Assembly: GCA_036937835.1 (NCBI GenBank)
Contig: CM072863.1
Location: 7,216,501 to 7,280,500 of the forward strand
Length of the DNA stretch: 64,000 nucleotides
Reading direction: 5' to 3'
From: Pampus argenteus
Taxonomy: Eukaryota > Chordata > Actinopteri > Scombriformes > Stromateidae
Both the position numbers and the translations under genes were made by a program. Every line of letters starts with the position of its first letter. Positions within the stretch are counted from its first letter, which is position 1. Shown one piece after another: positions 33,001 through 47,204 of the stretch. Below the pieces are notes generated by a model that saw nothing but the letters and a program-made list of their open reading frames with translations, had not been told where the DNA came from and searched no databases.

Positions 33001-34019
33001 AGAAGTGATACTTTTCTCAATGGTGAAGTTTATTTATCTCATAAAATAGTTTTTTAGAGGTTTGTCATGAATGTTAATTTCATAGTCTGGTACATAAGGG
33101 CCTCTCTCCCAAAGAATGCTGGGTAATTGAGGTTTTTGGTTTGGCTGCCGGAGTGCTAGAAGAGAGCAGAGAGTAAGCGGGAGTCTGGTGGTCGACCTCA
33201 TTCAGGAGACAGTAGACAGAGTAAAAATGATGTGGTCAAACCAGGGACAAGGGACTGATTCAAAATAATGGGGGAGAAATTGTATGGATCACAAGGAAGT
33301 GAGTGCTAAAAGATGCAGGCAATGTTTAGTTGTGGACGAGTGGAAAAAATGAAGTGAAACTTGGCCCCACGCTGAACAGTATAACTAAATCAGTGATGGT
33401 ACCAGCAGACATTGCCCACATTCTTTTTTAAAGCTAACACACACATATCTCCATGCTTTATTTTTAATTTCTCTATAACACAACAACAAAAGCACACTGA
33501 TGATGAAGACTATGTGACTCTGGAGTGCAGATGTCTGTGCTTGCATGGAATGTGAAATAGAGACTTGATACAGAAACGAGCCAGAAGTCGACACCAGCGA
33601 CTCAACTTCGTAGTTTGCGAGATGATTTATCGGAGCATATTGCTGCATTGGGAGTCTGCAAAGAATTAGGCACACAATTACTTGCATCCAGCCTTCAGAC
33701 CAGAGTCTGGAATAAACAACTGATGGACCACTACATTATTACTACACAGATTGACAAATCTTTGTCACTCTTATCCAAGGTGACCTTCTTTATCCAGCAT
33801 AGGTGCCCCAATAATTATGAAGATATTTGATAAAATAGATAGTGTAAGTCATTGCTAATGACAGACAGGCTGCAGTTTGTCTATAATGGTATCTCTAGTG
33901 AGGGGAATACTTTTTAAATCAAAAATCTCTTTCTGAACCTTCATTATTTAAGGTTAATTGTTTCTCCTTATGTCAAAGTGCTGAGTTGAGGTTTTAAATG
34001 GTGTGCTGTGTGCAGTGAA

Positions 34020-34020
<1 letters not shown>

Positions 34021-34056
<36 letters not shown>
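34021..34056. repeat. (CA)n microsatellite
   Basis: Uninterrupted CA dinucleotide run of 36 bases with a short imperfect extension to about 34064. Confidence 0.9.
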
Positions 34057-34062
<6 letters not shown>

Positions 34063-34109
34063 ACTGCCTTCATGTCTGTCAGCAGGAATCTATTGTACTT
34101 CTATCTGTC

Positions 34110-34124
34110 AGTGCCCTCTGGAGG
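34110..34124 (-). promoter_or_regulatory. CTCF-like binding site between camk1 and ccdc3
   Basis: The minus strand reads CCTCCAGAGGGCACT, matching 14 of 15 positions of the recalled CTCF core (one mismatch at position 3). A weaker plus-strand match (13 of 15) lies at 32238-32252. It is placed between two convergent genes. Confidence 0.4.
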
Positions 34125-37100
34125 TTTATGTGCCCCATTATGTCAATGTTTGTCCTTCCACATGTGTGCTGTCATAGGTATGGAGAGTTTCCACTACAGT
34201 GGAGTACTTATAATTGTGGCATTTAATATTAATAAGTAGCATACATGTGAAATAAATGTGAAATTTCAATATTGCAATATAACAACTCAATAATCATGTT
34301 TTATGAAACAAAGATGTGCAAAAATGATTTACATGACCCTTTTTTAGGAAGCATCTGTGTGTGTTTTGAATGTAAAAAAGTAAAATTAACTCATTGCAGA
34401 AGCTTGAAATAATTTGCTTATTGACACAGAGACACATCAGATCCGCCAAAGATATCAAGTACTAAATAAACACACACACCCTCATGTTTCCTACTTTAGT
34501 CAATCACTAAGATCTTTGTCCTTGTATTTTAGTTGTGCGTTTGTTTTGGATACGCCATCAGATCAGACCATCAGCTCTTTGCCAAATATTTTCTTTGGAC
34601 CATAACACGGAAAAACAGACAAATGTCATTAATGTTAAAAAGATTTTCCAATTACATTTCTCCTCGGTCCTGTAGCTTCACATTGTTTCAGGAGTAAAAC
34701 CAGATTGTTTGTGCTTAAACAAGTGAAAGTCCCCCGAGGTGCTGAAGACTAACTAAACAGTGAGATCACCCTCCTCTTCGTGCCCTGGAGATGGAGGTGT
34801 TTGGTTTATGAACAATTCAGTCACTGTGAATGACTCATTGAAGCAAATATAAATGGGAGAGACTGTGTGAAAGTGCTGTTTTGCTGCAAAGATTCAAATC
34901 TTCTTCTTCTGCTTCTTGAACCTGAATCTGAACCAGCTTTCTTTTTTTTTTTTTAAACCCAAGGAGAGGTCTCTGAACATCGCCTTCTTGGAGCATCAAC
35001 ACAGAGTCTCCGAAGCCAAAACACCAAAGTTTATGAAAAGTTGCAATCCCTCAGAGTCTGCATGACTGTGCAAACCACAATTGGTAATGATAAACAGGAT
35101 GGAGGGTTAAAAAAAAGAGAGAGAGAACACTGGCAGCATGAGGAGAGCTGCTCATTTTCCACTTTCAGGAAAGTTCAGCCTGTAATTAGGGTCAGACTTC
35201 ACCATAAACTTGACATCCATGTTACTTGCATTAGTAATTGATCTGATACTGGCCTGCACCGGGGGTTTACCCCTACAACACAACCTCCAACCTCAGCAGA
35301 TGAAAAAGGAAACACACTGTCAAGAATAAAACATGAAAAGACCTGGGATAGATGGAAAAGAAACATATTTTTTTTTCCATACCTTTGCACACCCAGAATG
35401 GGATTTGATTGATTTTGCAGGGACAATAGGTCAAAGTGGACATTAGACAGGATGCAGAGTGGAATTCTGGGTCGTCTGAGGTTACATCAGGGGGTTAATG
35501 TTGTTGAGTGAAATATGTGAAATGTGTGTGTCCATACAATCGTCTTCCTATAACCCATCTTCATTCATTCATTCACCAACATCTTTGTTTTGTTCTTCCC
35601 AGATATCAATCCCCATTAAGTTGTACCTGTATGTCAACACCTCAACTATTTATCTAGCAATTTATTTAATTATACGTTCATCCATTTCAAGTCATTCTTT
35701 CAGTCTTTTTCTCAGCCTTTTCTCATCACCTCATATGTCTGTGAGGGTTAGGGTTAGTCATGTCATGGCTCTGCCAATGATACCTCAGCACTCTGAAGCT
35801 CTGACCCCTGACGGAAGCTGCCTCATCCAGGCCACAGCTACTCACTAAGTCTGACCTGAGATGCACGCAACACCTCAGTATTTATCGAAATACTGACATC
35901 CATCTACACGAGTGGGTTTCTGGTGGATTTACAAAGAACAACAGTCAGCCCACAGCAGGATACTCTTCTCTCAAAACTATGCGAAACACATAAAGACCTC
36001 AACTCCCGAATAACCCTCTGAAAATGCTGTCTGGGGTGGAAATTATGGCAAAATAAACATAACGCCCCTCATGTTTAACCATTAGATATAAAAACATTTG
36101 GCGTTAAAATTAATTATAATAAGTTTGGTAATTCCTTTAAAAAAAAACATAATATTAGACAATTAAATTCTATTTGTCCAATATTTTGTCTTTTAGCCAA
36201 ATTCCTGCAAAACTAATGACTTCAGTCTCAGCTGTAGGCCGTCTCTGTGTTTTAATGCTCGTTAAAAGTAAAGGTTTTGCACACTGCAATCAGTTGGATT
36301 GTTCCTTTTATTTTGTTTTCCTCATCAAACTTGATGAAGTAATAGCATGCTACCACGCAAAACTAAGACGGTGAACATGGTAAACAGCACACCTGCTTAA
36401 CATCCGCATGTTAGCATTGATGTTAGCTTTTAGTTAAAAAAAAGCACCAGTGTGAATGAGGACACCGGCTCTCCAAGTGCAGCCCCGAGTAATTACCAAC
36501 AGAAACAAAAGGAGCCAATCCTATCTGGTGGATTTCTTCAGACATGGAGAGTGATGACAGAATGAAAAAGTAGCTGCTTCAGTATAAACGAGAAAAAAAA
36601 GGGACAAAGATATTAGCCAATTAAATGCTCTAATCAATATGCAACATGAAAACAGAGCTTTAACAGCATTCGAAAACATAAAACAAGGCAAGATAAATAG
36701 ACCATGTCCACGGATAGCTCAGTCCTCTGGACCACCGCAGTGCAGTCGTATTGCCTGACATCTGTTTTGCAGCTTGGCTGTGCATGAAGGTTTATGTTGA
36801 GAAAACAGTGTATGTATATCATCTTTGGCCCAGGTCCATAAGATTTTGACAGTTGGCTGCAGGCAAAGGTTGTCGGATGCAAAGGTTTCACGGGGAGAAG
36901 AAAGAGCGAGAGAGAAGACAAAACGAGGAGCTCTGTTCGACACTTTATCTCTTCGATCGAGAGGTCAAACGATTTGCAAGAAGAAAGCTTGTAAATGTCC
37001 TCTTCATAGGCTACAAGATCCTGCTTCACTACATCTGCGAGAGAGTCCCTGACATAAAACATGTTTGAAATGTTTCCATCTTTTGTTTTTCCTCTTGCCA

Positions 37101-38081
37101 TGCAAACCCGGTCTGCCTCTCATTGCCTTGGTTTTATGCAACAGCACCATATGGAAGGAATTTGGCTCAGCTTGAAAATCTGAAATGGTCCTGTGGTCTT
37201 TCTGAAAGTGCATTAAACTAGAACTGAACAAAAGCTTGAGAGAAGGTCAAAATAGGGCCAATTTATTTATTTTTTTATTTAAATTTATGTTGCTTTTGTA
37301 TTTGCACCAGTTCTTTGGAAACCATTGATTTATTAGCACATAATCACACCACATGCCAGAAAGCATTTATCATTTTTTAGCTTTGACGCTTGGAAAACAG
37401 GAAATATTACAATTGAGGGTTGAAATGTTTGCTTGAATTCATTACTCAACATATTGATGCTGTAAATGAAAAGAGCTTTAGAGCATTAAATAGTGTGAGA
37501 CTGTTGAGTGAGCCGACATCGGGGAAACTGGCTCAAAATGTTACATGAAACCAGCTTCTGTAGCCGATCGGACACGCCAGGTGAACACAATGATGCTTAA
37601 GGGACACAAGCATGTGTGTAATGAAGATGAAATCAACTAAAAACAACCATAAGGGAAGTTATGTAAAGGTTCCTTTATTTATTATTAAAAAAAAATACAC
37701 TAACTGTTACACAAATGATTATGCTGTTGGCAAAGCAAACCAGATGTTTACTGTTTGGAGGAAGCAAAACGATACTGAAAGCAAATACAGAAAGTAGGAT
37801 AAATGCAAATGTGAATTTCTGGCACAGAAAAAAAGCCAATGCTGTACCTCGCCAGGCTCACTGGCTGGACTTAGTGGGTGCTCAACACCCTGTTTTCAAA
37901 TACAAAAACAACACCTTCATTCAGTACAATTTGTATGAACAGATTTGTCTTGTCTTGGGATAATGTTCCCTGAATATAACAATATTTGGGACATATTTGT
38001 AGGATATAAATAGATCTAACAAGAAAATAAAAGTAATGTTAGAGAAGAAAAATGTGTCAGCACAGGAGCTCCTCTGCAATG

Positions 38082-38085
<4 letters not shown>

Positions 38086-38135
<50 letters not shown>
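38086..38135. repeat. (TA)n microsatellite
   Basis: An uninterrupted TA dinucleotide run of about 50 bases, able to form a cruciform. It probably falls in the 3' UTR or just past the 3' end of the minus-strand ccdc3. Confidence 0.9.
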
Positions 38136-38138
<3 letters not shown>

Positions 38139-39055
38139 CAGTCATACTCACAGTGGTCTTGCACGACCAGCATACAGTCCTTTAACCCATGGCATACTTT
38201 TCTAAAAGATTTAAACTGATGAGTGTTTGATATCACTTCTTGCAATTAATAAATGAAACAAATTATGATTGAACATCACCAGAGTAGAAGTCAGCTGTCA
38301 CTGTAAATGCTAAACATGGAAGATAAGATATCTCAAAAGGTTGATTTGATTTTTTGGCAATAATATTTCTGAAATAAGAACGAAACTAATTCTATTATTT
38401 ATACAATGCATGACGTGTCCAGCACAGAAAAATTACAATTGCTTTAACATTGTACATATGATGCTCAAAACAGTGCATCTACGAGTTCTTGTTCATTATT
38501 CACTGATTGGATATTATTTGAAAAAAGAAATGTTTGTGGTGCCACTGCATTAACAAAGGTGAGAGTTGGGGGTTAAGACAGGTAACAGCACAAAAACACA
38601 AAATAGGTCAAATGAAAGCCCGTCTCAACACACACACACACACACACATATATAGTCTTTGGAAGTATAAGGATAAGGATGTAAATGGGCATGAATGGTT
38701 TCTTTGTAGTCTATGGTCTCAATGACACAGGCCAATTTAACCAGGAACTAAAACCCCACTGCTGGTTTGGTCCAACAAAACCAATGTGTTGTTTTTCTTT
38801 TCGGTTTCGCTGCAGAACAAATTTCCATTCAGAGCTAATGTCTCCTCAGAATAAGCACTACATAATGTTCCTTTTGAAATAAGCATATTAATTAAGTTAA
38901 AGACATGGATAATGTCACCAGACACCAATCAGATGTCAGTTATTGCTGCAGTTGCTGTCACTTCCCCCCAGCTGTTCACACACTACACTTTCATTTTGCT
39001 CTGACGCTTAATTGGGAGACAAGGTTGTTTTTACATAGTTTACAGTTGATGAAAA

Positions 39056-42000
39056 CTAGTTTTTTAGCTTCTTGGAGAGGACCTTTTTGAGTGGAGGGGT
39101 CTTCTGGTCTTGGCTTGTGTCCTGATCCGGGTGGGTTTGGGGTGTCTTTGACTCGTAAATCTGTTTGAGATTGAGGGTCTGTTGCTCCTTTGTTGTCTCT
39201 CGTTGGGCCTGGCGCAGCAGACGTTTCATGGTCTTCACCTTTTCCCGCAGGTGGCCATTAGCTTTCTCCAAGGAGCGCACCTTCTGGGAGAGAGTCCTCA
39301 CCATCTCCTCCTCCTCAAACAGAGCCTTCTGCACCGTGGAGCACAACAACTGTGAAGAGAAAAACGGAGTTCAGGTAAATATGATAAGATATACGTTTGT
39401 TTATTCCGATTTCTACAGTAAATATATTTGAAATATCACATTCAAGCATAATGAGCATTTGATCATTGTGGAAAAAACATGATAAACTGTCAAACAACAA
39501 CTTACAAATCCCTTCTCAAAGAACACCAGTATAAATCAGTAAGATCCTCCAAGGTTTCATCCTGCACTTCCTTTTGAGGGAAATCACATTTGGCTCGTAC
39601 TAAATACACTGTAGTGTCTAGATTTGATGTATTTTTGTAGCATTTATGACGTAGCACCTGACAGATCTGCTGTTTTTGATCAGTCAGTGGAACTTGGATT
39701 TCCTCTAGATGAGTTAAATAAAAGAATTCAATTTAGTTCGCTCTTTGGGCTGACAACTATTGCCAACAGTTCATAAGTCTTTCAGCATATTGTATTGTCA
39801 AATAAAACCTATTCTGTGTTTGTTTTTGCAGCTTTTTGCCTAAAAAGAGAGAGAAAGTGAGAAAGGGGCAAAAAAGTTACCATGTGTGTTCTTCTCTTTA
39901 GTCAAAGACAACACACACACTGTAACTCCAGGTAGGGATGAGATCAATCTGAGGTAATGAAAATGGTTACACAACATGCACCCTCTGTTTCAGCACTGTG
40001 AGATGAAACCCAACATGCCTGTGAACCTGCGACAGACGATCCAAAGGCTCAGACTAGGTGAAAAAATTAGCTCCAGATGACTCTGACTGCATGCCTGTCT
40101 GCCTGAGTGTGGATTTCCTCTGCAGATCCTAATTCTTCCACATGGACCAGCGTGAAACACTGATGTAAATTCCCTGCCATCAGATAACAACCGCTAAGGG
40201 GTTTTGAGGAAATGTTAAAAATGTGCTGCTGGCTTCTGGACCACATCACTGGTTAGTACATTACTCCCTGTAATGTTAGCTGTGGATCGCTTTCCCATGT
40301 GCTCTTTTACTTAGTCCCTATTGGGATCTGAAAAGGCATGAAATATAACACAAAGGTTGAAGGAGGTAGGAGCAAGACAATTAAGTTATGTAAAACAGAG
40401 GGTGTAAAATGGCACATCCGCCCAGATATGACAATCACACAAACAAGACACCTCCACCTCAGTGTTGTTCCAGGCTCAGCTGCAGTGTGGACGAATACTT
40501 AGGTCATTGTCCTTGAAAAAGTCTGGAGCCAAGAAGAAAGATGTGATGATCTGTCTTTCCTAGGAAGCAGAACAGTTATATAATACCCATGCAATGTGAA
40601 GTCACTTGTAGCACAGGTCTGAGATTAAGCTTGATGATGAACTAAAAGAGTATGTAACGTAAGATGATTTATGTATCTCTCTGTTTAGATTGGGAGGTAA
40701 CAGGCAGAGTCTCAAAGACAATAAAATAATAGAAACGGGATTCCAGAGCAGTAAAGATGTGACAAAAGGATTTTTGACGATAAATATATATACACTTTAG
40801 ATATAATATATACTCTCACAGTATCACACTGGAGATACAGAAGTTGCCATAGCAATAAGAGCCTGCATTGTATTCAATTTGCATTAAGGTTTAATACATG
40901 TTAAAGGAGCACTTCGTCATTTTTACATGTCACTGTTAATTGATTAATCATGAGTACTACCCAACCTTGTATTATGTCTTTCTTTGGCTATAGAGGAGGC
41001 TTTTTTCAAGTCTGAGAAAATGATTCAGATGACATCACGTCAGGAATCTTGGCTTGGCTTTGGAAACTACATATTTTTAACAGAAAGTCTGCATAAACTG
41101 AAGTCATGGATTTTGAAAGACTGGGTGTTTACCAGGCATGGATGGTGTCTAACAAAAGACAGTACTAAGTTATAGTTTCAGCATTTTTCTCAGACTCTGC
41201 TGCCACAATTTTACTTTGATTGATCATCTGATATGAGTTTAGGTCAGTTGTTCAAACAATGGTTGTTCAGGACCAGAAATCTTATCATCAGTATGATGTA
41301 AGAAAGCACACACTGATATCTAAATGTTGCTCTGTAATTATAATCACAGGCCTGAGCCAAAGGTTTGCTGGTAATGGAAATACAAACCATCTTTTTTTGC
41401 TTTCATAAGTAGTCAGAAAATGATTGGAAACAGACAGACTGACCTAAATCAGAGGGATTACGCCAATGGTTTATATTCATTTAAGGGGGATAGAGTACTG
41501 GTGGGTGACTGGAAACCATTTATACACTGACACACAGACCTTGAGACGAACCGCTGGAAACTTACATACATCAAGAAGCAGTGTTTGCCGATGTCTGTTT
41601 ATTGGCTTTTGAAGTACAAATAAGCTCTCATCAAGTTAACAGTGTCAGAAAAGTGAATACTGGAGCTCTAGATTATTGATCCTAATCATTTTGAAATTTG
41701 ATGTGCACCAAAATGCATGTCATTGGCCTTAAACAGAGTAATGATGTTCAGATACTCTCACACAGCTGCTATTTGGTGTTTAAGAGCTGTAATTTACTTT
41801 TATGGTGTATCCACTTTCCCTGGTTTTTACTTAAGTTAGTGATTTTCTAAATTTCCATGAATGTGTGTATCAATATCCCCCCGAGGATGGACATTAAAAG
41901 AGCTGAATTAAAACTATTAGTTTTATATATGAAGCATAAAAGTATAAACAAAATTAAGTTATTTTCAAGCTATCACAGACCATTCTAGTTCATGTCTCCA

Positions 42001-45000
42001 CATAATGTCACTTACTTGGACGTTAGGCAAGGCACGTCTTTGGGCATTAGAAAATACTCAATTACACACCAAACTAGTTTGTCATAGAACTGGCAAGAAC
42101 AATGTTTTCTAATGTGGACTTTTCCCTTTAATATAGTGAGTTCTTTGTCTGGCCAAACCTCAGAGAATGTGTTTGGTTTCCCATGCATTAAGAACATATT
42201 TAACTTGCCAGCTTCTCCATAGTAGTCCTTTGAAAACAATAGGTTGTAATATTGAATCCTTTTTGTGTGCACCACAATACTGCAGGCAACAGAGGCTCAT
42301 TGCACTCTTTATCCCCAAATCAAATATGAATCTGCCACAGTTAGATCAAAATAGATGTATGAATACAACACTAGGATGTGGCCTATGATGGTGATGAGTG
42401 GCTACGTACCCGGCTGTCTTCCTGAGCCTCCCACTCTGGGGTGTAAGTGTGGACCTGAGTACCAGGCGTGCAATTGGAAAACTGGAAAAGGCTGGCAAAC
42501 ATGCGGTGGTTGTCTGCAGTGTCTGGGAAGATGGCGTCCTGGAAGTTCACTCCATGAGGGATGATATTGTAGTTTTCATCCATCCTGCATGGGAAGAATG
42601 GAAGATTTTTAGATATTGTATTGACAACGTTTGTGACTCTGTTTCTCTGAATCTCGAGTGACAACAGAATATAAAGTTGACGAACGCACACCAAAAACTG
42701 GATATTGCAGACTTGTTTACAGAATCTGGCCTATTTGTATTTAAATTCAAGCATTGTGTGTATGAGTCAAGACAGCATATTACGAGTCAAAGGGCTTTAC
42801 TGTGTGTGTGTTTCATATCTTTTCTTACTGTGTGAAGTGTGTGAGGGGGGGAAGTACTGAAAGCAGTGTGTTTCCATACATCTGGATTCCATCTTGTATC
42901 CCTCGAGGGACATCAAAAATTTAGTTGTCCCTATCAAAGACTGTGGGTATGTGTGTGTGTTTGTGTGTTGATAGGGCAAAAAGAAAGCTGATGTTTTGCT
43001 TCAAGAGGTCAGAGGTCAAATTTTTAGCATGGACGCTACCATGAGGTTAGAAGGACTCGTCGATGCAGAGAAACTAGGGTGGATTTTTACAATGACAGAA
43101 AAAAAAAAGATTTTTTTTGTTGTTTTCTTTTACAAATAAGTCTAAAACTCTTAAAAGGAGTGAGATATATGTTAACGTTTTCATAGCAAACATATGTCTT
43201 AGACAGAACACTCAATCTGTTATTTTAAGATCCTGAGGGAGATCCCTGGTTGCATTTTTCTCCATGCTAGGCTCTGATTCCTGCCCTGACACTGTATTTT
43301 CATGATTGATTGGAGAGGCTATTTTTGTCCGAGACAATTTTGTTGGGGCTTTTCCAGCAGGAAATAGACATCCACTGGAGACTGCGATCCGAACTTTTCA
43401 GTTTTGGCTCTCTCATACAATGTCTGGGACTTGGTGTTGCAGAGCTGCTAACCAACACTGCTTTGAGAACTGGATCTGTTTTAGGTTTATGACTGCGAGT
43501 CTCACGTTAGCAAAGCTACAGAGCAGCACATGTATACACTTTTTTTTTTTTTTTTTAGCTAAATCCCATTTCTACTTTCAATCTACTGATGGGCAGTATT
43601 ATGTATGTAGTATGACTAACATCAATTTTATAAATAAAAGTAGTCAGTTAGCAAAGATATTGTAGTGCAATCACATATAAAGTCCATATTTGGGCATAAT
43701 GGGGACTGAAACGGACGCCCATCCTGGGCCAAATGTGGATCAAATTAGCTGGACTAAATGTGGCCCCATTTTCAACGTCTATTTTTGGGCTAAACAACAG
43801 CCAGACTAGTCTGATTTAAAAATCAAACATCCATGGACATTGGGTGCTTGGTGGGTAGCAGCTAGTTAGCTTAGCTTAGCATAAAGACTGGAAACAGGGT
43901 AGTATCTGGTTTGTTTAGTCCATAGAAAAACCCGAGTGTGTACCAGTGTCTGTAATTTGCTAGTTTTAAAGGTGGCACAATGCAGATTTGTTACTGTAAG
44001 CTGTTTCCACCAGAGCACACGACACTGTTTCCATTACTTGGGAGCCAGAGGATAATAAAACATATGAATCATTAGCACACTATTTAATACCTGTCTAAAC
44101 TACATTTTGTTTGTTATCCGTCTGTATCCTTTGTGGTCTGAAGTGTTCTGCAAACCAAAAGTGTGGATTAACATTTTGAATAAACAATGACAAAAGACCA
44201 CTGCGTTGGTTTACTGGAGTAATCTCTTCTCAATCGTCAGGTCTGAACCTAAATGGATCTCTGTTGTGACTAGCTTCAGGAAGTTTCCAGCGGTGGTCTG
44301 ATTGGAGGCTGATTACAGGGATAACGTCCAGATGTCTTCACCATCACAACAGGGGACAGCTAAGTGTGATTAACTCGAACTGTTGAAATCATTTTAAAAG
44401 TCTCACCACATTGCACGGCATAATCACACACATGTGAGTTTGGTTCTGTCTTTATGTTATTAAAAAATTTTTTTTTTTTTAAATGTTGTCGTTGGCTCTG
44501 CTGCAGACCCCTCATGTGAAACAGCCAAACATTAAACTTGAGGAATTCTTTCCGATGCCCTCGTTTGAATATCTAATGCTTCATCTGTTTGAGAGAAGCA
44601 GCAGAATGTGAGAGAGATGCTGGTAAAGCCTGTCAACACACGTTACCCTCATCCAAAGGCACACTGGTGTATTTCAGCAGTGCTGGGCAGACACAAGGTG
44701 GTGTGCTGATAACTCTCCTGAGTGAAAATTCTTTGCAGGTTTACCTTATAGCTGTTGGGAAAAGTCTGGCTCTGTAATTACACTGGCAGGAATGCAATAG
44801 AGGTTTCCTGAGTAACTGTGGTGTTTCTATCCAACACAGACATTTAAGCATTAACCTGCCTGCATACTTTTTAAAAAATCTGAATGGAAAGTTTGGCAGG
44901 TTATTAAATATATTATTAACACAAAGTCGCATGCTGATTAAAAGCGAGTGTGTAAGGATGGTGTGAGCCCTTTTGTTTCTGAGTGCAAATGTTTCCTTAC

Positions 45001-46429
45001 TGGATGACGATTGATTGCATCCTTCAAGAGTCCTTACTCCCTTTTATGACAGATCTCAGCACAGGTCTGAAAAGTTGCTAGTTTCCATTGTAAAAACAGC
45101 TCAGGCACAGAGGGGAGGAGAGTGTTCAATCCATGGATTTTACATTATGCTCAAAGTAATGACATTACATCGACGTAGTGGATTTTGCACAAATTGTTGC
45201 CAAGAAGGCTTGTTTTCATCTGTCATCCTTTGCTAAGTGTTTTTTTAAAAATCACCTCATATTTAAAATGCTTTTCAGATCCTGAAAGTCATTTTACTTT
45301 AGATGCAATGTCCAGTTTGGATGAATGATGTGTAATGAATGAACTAAGCTGGATGAATTTTCTCTGTGCAGGAGGGACTGATAACAGACTCCCACCATAT
45401 CATTTCAATATGTAAACATTATGTGTAAATGTATGAAACTAATATTCATTTGTGTTGAGTACAGTTTAACCTTCCAGGCACCTCATGCTTCCTGCATTAA
45501 CAGAGACTGAAACACTGCATTATGATGTCTTGCAACAACGAATTATTAACAAACCATATTCCCATTCACAAACCTTTTGTCATTTGTGGTCCATCATTGC
45601 TGGATGAGTTTCTATAGACATTCCTCACAAAACTTGACAAAGCTGATACCCGATTCTCAAGCACTGAGTTCAGTTTTTTGTTATATTTTTTTTCTGTTTT
45701 ACAAAAAGTTTGCCATGTGTTCTCTGATTGGAAAAGATTGTGGCAATAAAATATATTTGGACAAGAGGGTGCAAGAGGGACATGATGTCATGCTCATCTT
45801 AGGACAACAAAGACAAACTAATAAAATGCTTATATGCTTGAAACATTTAACCAGAGATATGGTAAAAGTCAAGTTATATTAGATAAAAAAAAAACTATGT
45901 TACATAGATTTTGAATAGTTGATTTGTTGGGGATCATAAAGCGTTTTTCCTATAACTTAATTGACTGGTACGTTTGTTGAACTCCTCACTGCACTTAATG
46001 TCAAAAGGGCAACTCAAACTTTCTGTGATAAAACAAACAAACAAACAAACAAAAAGAGATTTCTCACCTGAGAAAGAAGTAGTAGTTGTTGTTTTGAGTG
46101 ACACTATAGGAAAAGCAGGGGAAGTAGCCCAGGCCGGTTACATTGAACCTGGAGCCGGCGGGGACCTCCAGCATGCTGCCCCACGCCTGGTCGCACAGCA
46201 GCTCGATCTCGGCGGAGTAGAGCAGGTCGGTGTCGTGCTGCCACGGCAGGTAGTTATACACGCTGTACGACTCCTTGTGCAGCGCCAGCACCTTGGCGAA
46301 GACTATGATCTCCGCTAGCTCGGCACGGCACGCTTCTGTCTGTGGTCTCCAGTCGTGGGGCAGCTGACACCCCCAACACCCATCACGACCGGCCGCCGCT
46401 GCCAGAAAAAACGCCAAAATAATCCACAT
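39056..46429 (-). CDS. ccdc3: Coiled-coil domain-containing protein 3 (secreted, favine)
   Basis: Three coding exons on the minus strand: 46429-46068, 42584-42410, 39349-39056, with matching phases, giving 276 residues (human about 270). Residues 1-14 form a hydrophobic signal peptide, so the product is secreted. The conserved body follows: CQLPHDWRPQTEACRAELAE (21-40), the cysteine-containing LCDQAWGSMLEVPAGSR (78-94) with an N-glycosylation site at Asn96 (NVT), and a block starting HGVNFQDAIFPDT. Exon 3 encodes QKALFEEEE and a heptad coiled coil at about 185-240, then a polar tail ending in lysine-rich KKVLSKKLKN. Known of the family: an adipose- and endothelium-derived secretory protein linked to lipid metabolism and TNF signalling. 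The wording is clearly CCDC3. It is convergent with camk1. In human CCDC3 sits beside CAMK1D. The a or b paralogue cannot be decided. Confidence 0.93.
43855..43960. repeat. Fragment of a dispersed percomorph repeat (SINE/MITE-like)
   Basis: The strings AGCTTAGCATAAAGACTGG and AAACAGGGTAGTATCTGG, followed by GTTTGTTTAGTCCATAGAAA, match a high-copy element I recognise from spiny-rayed fish genomes. It lies in ccdc3 intron 1. The preceding 43690-43800, with repeated GGCCAAATGTGG-type phrases, may be another element. Ends and family name cannot be fixed from this sequence alone. Confidence 0.5.
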
Positions 46430-47204
46430 GATCCGGTGGAGAGAAGACGTCTGCGGATCAGTGAGGCAACTGATGGATGGATGAAGTCACAAACAAACTG
46501 TAGGACTTTCACACAGTGCGCATATTTCCACTAGTGCTGACTCAACTTATATGTACAGTGTGTCAATTTCAACAAAGTTTTTATTCAACAAAACAACCCT
46601 GAACAGTTGGTAACTTCCTCTGCGCTCTGCGGTCCCTGCTCCGTCCTCCAGCCGCCAGTACCTGTGATCAGTGGATCACCAGGACCAGCCCATTGACAAC
46701 ACCAGCATGCCTTGCAGAAACTCCTCACCTTTAAGATGTGATCAGCAGGAGTAAAAAAAACAAACCAAAACAAACAAACAAACAAAAACATGCATTCAGC
46801 CTTTACAAATAAATATTATAACAGAACAGGACAATGCAACAAGTAAAACCAGTGTGAGGTCTCGACAGCAAACAATAAAAGATTTAAGGTTGGAATTAAA
46901 TGCAGAGAAAATCTTTTAGTGCCCTCTAGTGACAACATAAAGGACACATGGGCATCGGTGAAATGAGTTTTATTTTAAACTTTTAGCTAATTTCACTGTG
47001 AATTGTAGCCTGTTATTGTGTAAAAGTATGAAGTTTTGATGCCACACCCCATTCTGTTAAAACCGCACAGGCCTGCTGTCTTTGTGTGCAGCTGTTGTAT
47101 TATAGGCTGATATGTTGATTGGTTGTTCTGACATAGAGAAGCACATATATGGGAATCTTAGAGGGAAAGATGCTGGTAGTCAGAACTGAGGTATGTGTTT
47201 TGTA
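46430..47204. other. ccdc3 upstream region and spacer to the tRNA block
   Basis: Holds the presumed ccdc3 5' UTR and promoter on the minus strand; no clear TATA box was found. It carries a (CAAA)n-like run near 46760-46788 and a CTCF-like site at 46918-46932. No coding sequence was recognised. Confidence 0.45.
46918..46932 (-). promoter_or_regulatory. CTCF-like binding site beside the tRNA cluster
   Basis: The minus strand reads TCACTAGAGGGCACT, matching 14 of 15 positions of the recalled CTCF core. It lies between the ccdc3 start and the first tRNA gene, about 270 bases from it. A weaker plus-strand match (13 of 15) lies on the other side of the cluster at 48846-48860. Confidence 0.45.

Larger units (their letters stand above)
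33001..39055. other. Convergent intergenic region between camk1 and ccdc3
   Basis: About 6 kb holding the 3' ends of two tail-to-tail genes. It contains a (CA)n run at 34021-34056, a long (TA)n run at 38086-38135, a (CA)n run near 38629-38648 and a CTCF-like site at 34110-34124. On the minus strand AATAAA (plus TTTATT) occurs in the T-rich stretch near 37670-37680 and could end ccdc3. The longest open frame (minus, 36634-37101, 155 codons) has no recognisable domain and no support, and I do not call it a gene. Confidence 0.5.

Noticed and set aside
35742..35760. Telomere-like TTAGGG repeats (also near 16868)
   Set aside because: Only about two units each, which is expected by chance and not an interstitial telomeric array.
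36634..37101. 155-codon open frame on the minus strand, the longest uninterrupted frame in the window
   Set aside because: No domain, signal or recognisable family. It has overlapping frames on both strands, atypical composition and no splice or promoter context. It is consistent with chance in intergenic DNA.
42398..42661. 87-codon plus-strand open frame across ccdc3 exon 2
   Set aside because: It is the antisense of a conserved coding exon, and the open frame follows from the codon content of that exon.
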